Under the pieces are notes generated by a model that had not been told where the DNA came from, did not search any database, and worked only from the letters and a program-made list of their open reading frames with translations. Shown one piece after another: positions 38,554 to 44,729 of a stretch of 64,000 nucleotides of DNA (position 1 is its first letter; every line of letters starts with the position of its first letter). Both the position numbers and the translations under genes were made by a program. Source of the stretch: Streptococcus sanguinis SK1 = NCTC 7863 (lineage in GTDB: Bacteria; Bacillota; Bacilli; Lactobacillales; Streptococcaceae). Where the stretch lies: positions 1-64,000 of the forward strand of contig NZ_GL878509.1 in assembly GCF_000194945.1 (NCBI RefSeq). Reading direction: 5' to 3'.

Positions 38554-39216
38554 CTAAACATAGCTAATCTTCAAAGAGCCGAAAGCCACGTTTCCTTTGA
38601 CATAGAGAGTTTTTCTCTTTTCATTGACATTGCGGGGATTGTAGACAGAGCCAAAGGCATTATCTACATCCAGCTCTACACGCCAGTCGCTGGGCACATA
38701 AAGCATCACACTGCCAAAAGACAGATCCACTTCAAAAGTTGCTGAGTCCCCTTCGATAGTCGCATTATCAAAATAAACCGATGCACTGCCAAAAGCACAG
38801 TCTAACTTTTCATAGGTGAAGTTATCTGAGTTGATATAGCGCGTGCCGCTGCCAAAAGCAATATCATCTTTTGAGGAAGAAGAGGCAGTTGAGAAGATAC
38901 GCCCCTTAAAAATGCGCCGGGGCTTGAAAATCATATTGAGACCGATGCAAGCCAGAATACCACCCAAAACCAAGGTTCCTGTTGAAATAGCTAAAAAGTG
39001 GTAAACGGCATTGGCAATAATCAGCGCAATAACTGCCATGATCAGCCCAGTGCCAAAGTCTCTTTCTAAGAAATTTTCCAAGGCGAAATAGGCAAACATT
39101 GCAACTACTAGCATGGGCCAAATATTAAAATTGAAGGCAGGAATCCCAAAATTCCCCTGCAGCAGAACCCAAGCTGCCAAGACTAAAAAGCCGATTCCAA
39201 AAATTGTTTTTTTCAT
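38554..39216 (-). CDS. LiaF-like membrane protein (DUF2154-type C-terminus)
   Basis: 220-aa membrane protein. Four hydrophobic segments occupy about 1-95 and a cytoplasmic-type beta-rich domain the rest, marked by the repeated motif FGS (AFGSGTRY, AFGSASVYF, SFGSVMLYV, AFGSVY, AFGSLKISYV), typical of LiaF and related cell-wall-active-antibiotic response proteins. It lies 5 nt after the LytTR regulator gene, with no kinase nearby. LiaF proteins inhibit their regulators, so this one probably restrains the LytTR protein; that is inference. Confidence 0.85.
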   Translation of the reverse strand: MKKTIFGIGFLVLAAWVLLQGNFGIPAFNFNIWPMLVVAMFAYFALENFLERDFGTGLIMAVIALIIANAVYHFLAISTGTLVLGGILACIGLNMIFKPRRIFKGRIFSTASSSSKDDIAFGSGTRYINSDNFTYEKLDCAFGSASVYFDNATIEGDSATFEVDLSFGSVMLYVPSDWRVELDVDNAFGSVYNPRNVNEKRKTLYVKGNVAFGSLKISYV

Positions 39217-39221
39217 GAAAA

Positions 39222-39668
39222 TTACCTCGTTTCGTTTAACTTTTCTTTTAAAATTTGATAGTAGTGTCGGGAAACGTGCACTTGTTTATGTGTGTCATAA
39301 AATTGGATAGTACTGGTTCCCGAAAATGATTTATCCAAAGCGTAAATAGCCTTGGCATTGGCAATAGTAGACTTTGAAATGCGACAGAAATATGCCGGAA
39401 GTCTCTCTTCTAATTCGTATAGCTTCAATTTGACTTCATAAGCATCATCCCTGCTATGAGCATAAATTTTGGTAGCATCCGTTTCAAAAAATAAAATATT
39501 CTTCAAATCGACAAAATATTCACTTGTATCCTTATAGAAAGCTATCGGTTGACGGTTGGCTTGTTCAAGAGCTGCTTGAATCCGAGCCACCTCTTCACCA
39601 TATTGAGCCGTTCGGATAACGACTTCAGTTTCTGCCATATCTGTATCAAGCTCAATCCTAATCTTCAT
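39222..39668 (-). CDS. LytTR-family DNA-binding regulator
   Basis: Stand-alone LytTR regulator without a receiver domain, 148 aa. The start is placed at 39668 (MKIRIELDTDM) because AAAGGAG lies 5-6 nt upstream. The LytTR domain (about 50-148) shows YFVDLKNILFFETDATKIYAHS, LEERLPAYFCRISKSTIAN and a C-terminal VSRHYYQILKEKL. It is co-transcribed with the LiaF-like membrane protein. A direct repeat of the LytTR type lies just upstream of the promoter, so it probably controls its own operon. Confidence 0.88.
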   Translation of the reverse strand: MKIRIELDTDMAETEVVIRTAQYGEEVARIQAALEQANRQPIAFYKDTSEYFVDLKNILFFETDATKIYAHSRDDAYEVKLKLYELEERLPAYFCRISKSTIANAKAIYALDKSFSGTSTIQFYDTHKQVHVSRHYYQILKEKLNETR

Positions 39669-39696
39669 AGCCACTCCTTTCCTTGCTTCTGACTTC

Positions 39697-39724
39697 ATTA
39701 TAACAATTTTCAAAAAAGAAACAA
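39697..39724 (-). promoter_or_regulatory. Promoter of the LytTR/LiaF-like operon
   Basis: Minus-strand TTGTTT, 16-nt spacer, TATAAT, about 30 nt before the ATG at 39668. Confidence 0.65.
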
Positions 39725-39735
39725 GGCATTTTCAG

Positions 39736-39764
39736 TAAGTGGTTATTTTTGATAACTAAGTGGT
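39736..39764 (-). promoter_or_regulatory. Direct-repeat LytTR operator
   Basis: ACCACTTA occurs twice on the minus strand (39736-39743 and 39757-39764) with 21-nt periodicity, two helical turns. It ends 12 nt upstream of the -35 of the LytTR operon. Paired direct repeats with about 12-13-nt spacers are the usual LytTR target, so autoregulation is likely. Confidence 0.6.
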
Positions 39765-39892
39765 AGCTTACCCTTCTCAAAAAATGTTAAGCAAATTTGA
39801 TTTCTCATCCTAGACTCTCCAATAGATTCGTTTAGTATAAAAGCACGACTTACACATATTGAATATCTGTCTTATTTTATGATCAAACAAAT

Positions 39893-39939
39893 TTGAAAAC
39901 TTTTTTCCTTCTGATATAATAGTACCTCAGGAGGTACTA
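39893..39939 (+). promoter_or_regulatory. SemiSWEET promoter with palindrome over start site and RBS
   Basis: TTGAAA (39893-39898), 16-nt spacer, TATAAT (39915-39920). An inverted repeat with arms TAGTACCT / AGGTACTA and a 4-nt centre (39920-39939) spans the expected transcription start and contains the Shine-Dalgarno AGGAGG. It could be an operator or, if transcription starts early, an RBS-masking hairpin. Confidence 0.6.
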
Positions 39940-39940
39940 T

Positions 39941-40204
39941 ATGTCTAAACAAAAAATTAATCGCTTTGTCGGATCTATTGGAGCTTTTATTGGGATTCTT
40001 GTCTTTATTGCATATATTCCACAAATTATCGCTAACTTGCAAGGAGAAAAAGCTCAACCATTCCAACCACTATTCGCAGCAGTTTCTTGTTTAATTTGGG
40101 TAATCTATGGTTGGACCAAAGAACCTAAAAAAGACTGGATCCTTATCATTCCCAATGCGGCAGGAGTGATATTAGGCGGTCTAACTTTTCTTACTTCTTT
40201 ATAA
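39941..40204 (+). CDS. SemiSWEET sugar transporter (PQ-loop/MtN3 family)
   Basis: 87-aa membrane protein with three hydrophobic segments, the half-transporter size of bacterial SemiSWEETs, which work as dimers moving sugars down a gradient. The PQ motif appears as IAYIPQIIANL in segment 1, the conserved tryptophan segment as SCLIWVIYGW, and PNAAGVILGG in segment 3. The sugar is not predictable. It stands alone on the plus strand with its own promoter and terminator. Confidence 0.88.
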   Translation: MSKQKINRFVGSIGAFIGILVFIAYIPQIIANLQGEKAQPFQPLFAAVSCLIWVIYGWTKEPKKDWILIIPNAAGVILGGLTFLTSL

Positions 40205-40217
40205 GAATTAGATAAAC

Positions 40218-40256
40218 AAAACCAGCAACCCATGAAAAAGTTGCTGGTTTTCTTTC
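40218..40256 (+). terminator. Terminator of the SemiSWEET gene
   Basis: A 12-bp perfect stem AAAACCAGCAAC / GTTGCTGGTTTT with a 10-nt loop and trailing TCTTT, 14 nt after the stop codon. It directly abuts the 3' end of the convergent tRNA-Thr. Confidence 0.9.
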
Positions 40257-40329
40257 TGCCGATTGCAGGGATCGAACCTGTGACCTACGCGTTACGAGTG
40301 CGTTGCTCTACCAACTGAGCTAAATCGGC
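40257..40329 (-). tRNA. tRNA-Thr (anticodon CGT)
   Basis: A 73-nt cloverleaf with acceptor stem GCCGATT / AATCGGC, D arm GCTC...GAGC, TPsiC arm with GGTTCGATCC. The anticodon loop CTCGTAA gives anticodon CGT, reading ACG. The last anticodon-stem pair (A-C) is mismatched. CCA is not encoded. Confidence 0.93.
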
Positions 40330-40343
40330 GTCTTTTCCCCTTT

Positions 40344-40371
40344 ATTTTAGCATCTTGAGTTTTTTTGTCAA
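40344..40371 (-). promoter_or_regulatory. Promoter of tRNA-Thr
   Basis: Minus-strand TTGACA, 16-nt spacer, TAAAAT, ending 14 nt upstream of the tRNA 5' end. It lies just after the stop codon of the GNAT gene. Confidence 0.75.
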
Positions 40372-40380
40372 GTTAGAATT

Positions 40381-40839
40381 TCACAATTTCTTAACCCAAA
40401 TCAAACAAGGGTTGCTTTTATCCCAAAGTTCAGGAAAAATTTCTAACTTTTTAAAGCCCTGAGCCTGATAAAAAGCGTTAGTTCTGTCATAGGTAGGATA
40501 ATAACCTGGTGCTACCGTTTTTACTTGCAGATAGGATGCTTTTTGACGAGCAGATTTTTCTAAAACTTCTAGAAGTTGACTACCAATTCCCGCTCTATGA
40601 TAGAATTTCTTAACAGCTAAGCAGTCAATCTCTGCACAATCTTCACTAGAATAAGATAAGCTTACAAAGCCAGCCAATTTACTCTCCTGATAAGCAACCC
40701 AAACTTGTAAATCCCTAGCTCCTTCAATGTAAGCTTGTGTACTTTCAGGTATTCCAAACCATTCTGGTAGATCCTTTAAAACTTCACTGACTGCTATCAT
40801 CTTTTGTTTTTCTTCCTTCACTTCTTCAATCGCTACCAT
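40381..40839 (-). CDS. GNAT-family N-acetyltransferase
   Basis: 152-aa cytoplasmic acetyltransferase. The acetyl-CoA-binding loop is visible as YHRAGIGSQLLEVL (about 81-94), after strand AEIDCLAVKKF, and the C-terminal Tyr region as TNAFYQAQGFKKL. RBS AAAGGATT precedes the ATG. It lies 50 nt after the ABC-2 operon and could be its last gene. The substrate is unknown; this subgroup includes small-molecule and antibiotic acetyltransferases. Confidence 0.87.
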   Translation of the reverse strand: MVAIEEVKEEKQKMIAVSEVLKDLPEWFGIPESTQAYIEGARDLQVWVAYQESKLAGFVSLSYSSEDCAEIDCLAVKKFYHRAGIGSQLLEVLEKSARQKASYLQVKTVAPGYYPTYDRTNAFYQAQGFKKLEIFPELWDKSNPCLIWVKKL

Positions 40840-40889
40840 CTTTAAATCCTTTCATGTTTTAAGCTTTAGGACTAAACATATTTTCCATC

Positions 40890-41675
40890 TTACGAACCCG
40901 CACTTTCGTAGGCATCCAATCCCCTATCCCAGAGTTTGAGCGAAATGAAAAAGAAAACAAGGGAAATCAGAATCAAACCACCAATGTTAAAGAGCCCATT
41001 TTTGTCCTGCAAGAAATAGCTAGCAGGATAGTAGGCTGTAAAAGCAAAAGGAACGATAAAACTAATCAACCAACGAAGGAGCGAATTGTAAATGGAAATC
41101 GGGTACTTGGCAAAATCATTAAACATATAGAAAATGTAAATCATAGCACCTGACTGCTTGGTCCAAAAAGCGATACTGGCTGTCGCGATTTTCAAAGAAG
41201 TATAAATCAGGGTCGCAAAAGGAATGCAGACTAGGAAAAGCAAGAACTTGGGAATAGTCCAAGTAATGCTAGAGAACGTTGTCGCTAGTAAAATTCCACC
41301 GACCAAGAGCTCACCCAAGGCATCAATCTGAAAAGTCTCGACTAGGATGTGAAAGAGAGGATTGATAGGACGAGTCAGATACTTGTCAAACTCTCCCTTT
41401 CTCACCAATCGTTGCCCCAGTGCCCAGAGATTGTCAAAAAAGAGATGGTCCAGTCCCTTGGGAATCAAGGAAAAACCATAGATAAAGGCAATCTCTTGAA
41501 AGGTCCAGCCTTCTAGCGAGGGGATGTGTTGAAAGATGACATTGAGAAACAAGAGGTTCAAGCCTTGGGTCAGGAAGACACCTAAAACACCAACCACAAA
41601 ATCAACCTTGTATTCCATGATTTGCTTGATGTACTGTCTGATAAAAATCAGATGCATGCGCTGATATTTTTTCAT
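40890..41675 (-). CDS. ABC-2 family transporter permease, subunit 2
   Basis: 261-aa integral membrane protein with six hydrophobic segments, of the COG3694-type permeases that pair with a second permease and a COG4586 ATPase. GEFDKYLTRPINPLFHIL between segments 2 and 3 is a family landmark. It follows the other permease gene by a single base. The substrate is unknown. Confidence 0.87.
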   Translation of the reverse strand: MKKYQRMHLIFIRQYIKQIMEYKVDFVVGVLGVFLTQGLNLLFLNVIFQHIPSLEGWTFQEIAFIYGFSLIPKGLDHLFFDNLWALGQRLVRKGEFDKYLTRPINPLFHILVETFQIDALGELLVGGILLATTFSSITWTIPKFLLFLVCIPFATLIYTSLKIATASIAFWTKQSGAMIYIFYMFNDFAKYPISIYNSLLRWLISFIVPFAFTAYYPASYFLQDKNGLFNIGGLILISLVFFFISLKLWDRGLDAYESAGS

Positions 41676-41676
41676 A

Positions 41677-42495
41677 CTAACCTCCTTGAATGGTGATAAA
41701 TGACTGGACTCTTTTCCAAATCAACTGAGACAAGCCCACCATCACTAAAAGCCAAAACAACTGCAGGAAAAGAGCCTGAAGAATCTGACTGGTATCGTAT
41801 TTCCCAACAAGGATCATGACTGGAGTGTAAATCAAGGATGAAAAAGGCAAGAAGGACAGGATATCTGAAACTACCTTAGGAAAGAAAGCCAAAGGAATCA
41901 AGCTCCCCGACATAAAGGCAATCAGAGAATTCTTGAGCAGATTAGAGCCCCATAGATTTTTAAAAACAAAAGCTGAAAATCCAAAGCAGATATTAAAGAA
42001 AAAGTTAATCAGATAGGCTAGGGTTAAGCTAAAAAGATATAGTGCAGTTAAACCCAACACTTCTACAATGCCTTGCCCAGATAAGATTTTCATCAGAAAA
42101 ATAACACTTAAAAATGGAAGTCCAACGCTGACAAAAATTAACCACTTGGAACCAAGCTCGGTGAAGAGATAAGAGGCCGCAAAGTGCACCGGTCTCAGCA
42201 AGCGCATGATAATGGATCCGTCCTTGACCTCCTCTCCAATCATAAAGGAAGAATCCGACTTGGTCAAAAGGTTAGTCACAAAACTCATGATGATGTAGAG
42301 GGTGATATCTGCCATACTGAAGCCCTGAATCAAAGACTCTTGCGACGAATCGAAGACTGCCTTCCAGAGATAAAAGGCCACAAAAGCTCCCATGACATCG
42401 CCAAGCCGATAGAGAAGAAAATTCACTCGATAGGTAATCAACTCCTGAATCCCTGCATTGATAAAGGGTTTATAACGTCTCCACAATTTGACCAT
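41677..42495 (-). CDS. ABC-2 family transporter permease, subunit 1
   Basis: Integral membrane subunit, 272 aa from the ATG at 42495, which has AAAGGAG 7 nt upstream; the longer start would lie within the ATPase gene. Six hydrophobic segments; EVKDGSIIMRLLRPVHFAAS is the counterpart of the loop in subunit 2, marking the COG4587-type partner. It starts 1 nt after the ATPase stop, so the three genes form a tightly coupled operon. Confidence 0.87.
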   Translation of the reverse strand: MVKLWRRYKPFINAGIQELITYRVNFLLYRLGDVMGAFVAFYLWKAVFDSSQESLIQGFSMADITLYIIMSFVTNLLTKSDSSFMIGEEVKDGSIIMRLLRPVHFAASYLFTELGSKWLIFVSVGLPFLSVIFLMKILSGQGIVEVLGLTALYLFSLTLAYLINFFFNICFGFSAFVFKNLWGSNLLKNSLIAFMSGSLIPLAFFPKVVSDILSFLPFSSLIYTPVMILVGKYDTSQILQALFLQLFWLLVMVGLSQLIWKRVQSFITIQGG

Positions 42496-42496
42496 C

Positions 42497-43489
42497 TTAG
42501 AGCTCCTTTCGGTAGAAGCGACGGATAATATCCTCAATATCCGTATCCACCATCTTCAAATCGCGAATCTTAAAATCAGACAGGGTTTGCTTGATAATAT
42601 CTGCCGTCTGGTAGCGGGAACTATCGTATTGAATGTTGAGGCTATTTCCTTGTCTATCAATAGTCATATCAGGTAATCCTGCATAGTGAGAGACAAGATG
42701 ACTTTGACCTGGTAACAGTTCAAAGGAAAGAGTCTTCATCTTGCCAAAGGTTTCCTTGAGCTGACTCACCGTTCCATCAAAAATCTCCTGCCCCTTGTCA
42801 ATCATAAAAATCCGATTACAGAGTTGCTCAATATCACTCAGGTCATGAGTGGTCAAGAGAATAGTTGTTTCTTCCTCCTGATTGATTTGGGTAATGGCCC
42901 GACGAATATTATCCTTGACCAAAACGTCCAGCCCAATGGTCGGCTCATCTAAAAAGAGAACCTTGGGATTGTGGAGCAAGGAAGCCGCAATATCCGCCCG
43001 CATCCGTTGACCAAGTGAAAGAGTCCGCACGGGATCTTTGATAAATTCCTTCAAATCCAAGACTTCATTTAAAAAGTCCATACGCTTATGAAACAGCAAG
43101 TCTGGCACATCGTAAATCTCTTTCAAGACCGTGTAAGTCTCTTGCAGAGCCAAATCCCACCACAGCTGGGTGCGTTGCCCAAAGACTACTCCAATATCCT
43201 TGACATAGTCTTGGCGATTGTCCTGCGGAATCTTGCCGTTAATTCGACAAAAACCAGATGTCGGCTTCAAAATCCCTGTCAGCATTTTAATGGTTGTTGA
43301 CTTCCCAGCACCATTAGCTCCGATAAAGCCTAAAATTTGGCCCTTGGGTACCTCAAAAGTCAAATCCTTGACCGCTTCAAAAGTCTGCTTTTCAGGATGA
43401 ATAAAGGAGCGCAAAGCCCCCTTCAATCCTGGTTCCTTAACTGTCTTCACAAAATTCTTTTGAAGATGTTCTACTTCTATCATTGCCAT
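42497..43489 (-). CDS. ABC-2 family transporter ATP-binding protein
   Basis: ATPase of the three-gene ABC-2 transporter, 330 aa (COG4586-like). It has the family's N-terminal extension EPGLKGALRSFIHPEKQTFEA-type segment before Walker A GANGAGKST (about 57-65). The Q-loop is GVVFGQRTQLWWDL, signature LSLGQRMR, Walker B VLFLDEPTIGLD. RBS GGAGATAG. Direction of transport and substrate are unknown. Confidence 0.9.
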   Translation of the reverse strand: MAMIEVEHLQKNFVKTVKEPGLKGALRSFIHPEKQTFEAVKDLTFEVPKGQILGFIGANGAGKSTTIKMLTGILKPTSGFCRINGKIPQDNRQDYVKDIGVVFGQRTQLWWDLALQETYTVLKEIYDVPDLLFHKRMDFLNEVLDLKEFIKDPVRTLSLGQRMRADIAASLLHNPKVLFLDEPTIGLDVLVKDNIRRAITQINQEEETTILLTTHDLSDIEQLCNRIFMIDKGQEIFDGTVSQLKETFGKMKTLSFELLPGQSHLVSHYAGLPDMTIDRQGNSLNIQYDSSRYQTADIIKQTLSDFKIRDLKMVDTDIEDIIRRFYRKEL

Positions 43490-43726
43490 ATCTATCTCCG
43501 CTATCGTAAGGAATAGAAAATCGTATTTTCAAACACAAGTATTCTAAATCCTTACTTTCTACACCTTCTAACTTTTATTATTACAGAAGGCTTTATACCA
43601 ACCTATTATAGTCCAACAAAAAATAGAATGCAAGCGTTTGCCTATAGATCATGAAATTGAAAATTTCTCTCTTAAAATAATACTTTTAATACAAACTTCT
43701 GGTTTAATAGTTTCCTTAAAACACCA
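43490..43726. other. Leader and upstream region of the ABC-2 operon
   Basis: The promoter at 43605-43633 gives a leader of about 110 nt with a weak CCTTCT/AGAAGG inverted repeat and no strong terminator. Upstream of the promoter the sequence is AT-rich with no ORF or RNA that I can support. Confidence 0.5.
43605..43633 (-). promoter_or_regulatory. Promoter of the ABC-2 operon
   Basis: Minus-strand TTGCAT, 17-nt spacer, TATAAT. Confidence 0.72.
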
Positions 43727-43753
43727 AAAAAACCTACCCTTATGGGCAGGTTT
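43726..43753 (-). terminator. Terminator of pht-adcAII
   Basis: Minus-strand 10-bp stem AAACCTGCCC / GGGTAGGTTT with loop ATAA and a T-run. It is nearly identical to the fba terminator at 47432-47458 and belongs to the duplicated block described separately. Confidence 0.88.
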
Positions 43754-43793
43754 CCGTTTTGTAGTCTTCAGCTAGATTAAGCATTAACTTCTC
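43727..43793 (-). repeat. Direct repeat of the fba 3' end (distal copy)
   Basis: 67 nt matching 47432-47498 at about 56 positions without gaps, covering the terminator and extending back into the last four fba codons. On the minus strand GAAGTTAATGCTTAATC here corresponds to GAAGGTAAAGCTTAATC of fba. It lies directly after the adcAII stop. Confidence 0.75.
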
Positions 43794-44709
43794 ATTTCAA
43801 TTCTTTAGCCAAGATACTCATGTTTTCTTCTAGATTCTCTAGGTAGTTTTTATCATTTTGGGGATCGGCTTCTAAAGGATTGAGAGTTTTCAGTCTGACT
43901 CCCGTTGACTTGACGAGCGTTTCTGCCACTTTCGACGATGCATTGCTTTCGGTAAAAATCGTTTTAACTTTATATGTTTTCACAAATTCTTGAATTTCAG
44001 TAAGCTGCCTTGCATTTGGCTCTTGTTCAGGAGAAATCCCTGCAATACCTAGCTGCTGCAAACCAAACCGCTTTGCTAAATACGAGAACGCAGTATGTTG
44101 AGTTACGAAAGTCTTTTGCTTAGCCTTTTCAAAGATTGGTTGGTATTTTTTGGTCAATTCTTGAGCTTTAGAAATGAATTTCTTAGCATTTTTTTGATAT
44201 ATTTCCTTGTGTTCTTTATCGAGTTCAGATAGCTTATCCGCAATAATCTGCGCTTCTTCACCAGCTTTTTCAGGATCTAGCCATGTATGAGGATCATAAA
44301 GAGTTTTTTCATCGATTCCTTGGCCAGCTTCCACGTCTTCCAAACCCGATACACGTTCCAGGGGCATTCCTTCGGAAGCTTCAAGTACTTTCACCTTAGA
44401 TTTTTGCAAATTTGGATCCAAGCTCCCTGCCCACGACTCTAAGGTATGTGAATGATAGACAAAAACATCCGCATCATAGATAGCAGCTACATCATTAGCC
44501 GATGGTTCAAATGAATGGATCCCTGTACTAGATTGAATCATGCGAACATCATTCAAATCACCAGATACTTCTTTAACCATGGCATAAACCGGATAAAAAC
44601 TGGTCACAATCTTCAAACCTTTAGCTTGTTGTTCTTCTTTCTGAGTACACGCTCCCAGCATCAAAGCTAGTATACTCAGCATTAGTAATACTGCAGTTCT
44701 TTTTTTCAT
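43792..44709 (-). CDS. adcAII: Zinc-binding lipoprotein AdcAII (Lmb family)
   Basis: Solute-binding lipoprotein delivering zinc to the AdcCB importer; also known as laminin-binding Lmb. It is 305 aa from the ATG at 44709 (AAGGAG 6 nt upstream; the longer start includes this RBS). Lipobox LGAC gives Cys21. Metal-site segments are GIHSFEPS, YDPHTWLDP, FVTQHTAFSYLA and IFTESNAS. It lacks the His-rich loop and ZinT-like domain of AdcA, which distinguishes AdcAII. It is co-transcribed with pht (20-nt gap) from an AdcR-type promoter; Pht proteins are thought to hand zinc to AdcAII. Confidence 0.93.
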   Translation of the reverse strand: MKKRTAVLLMLSILALMLGACTQKEEQQAKGLKIVTSFYPVYAMVKEVSGDLNDVRMIQSSTGIHSFEPSANDVAAIYDADVFVYHSHTLESWAGSLDPNLQKSKVKVLEASEGMPLERVSGLEDVEAGQGIDEKTLYDPHTWLDPEKAGEEAQIIADKLSELDKEHKEIYQKNAKKFISKAQELTKKYQPIFEKAKQKTFVTQHTAFSYLAKRFGLQQLGIAGISPEQEPNARQLTEIQEFVKTYKVKTIFTESNASSKVAETLVKSTGVRLKTLNPLEADPQNDKNYLENLEENMSILAKELK

Positions 44710-44729
44710 ACAATACTCCTTCACCTCAG

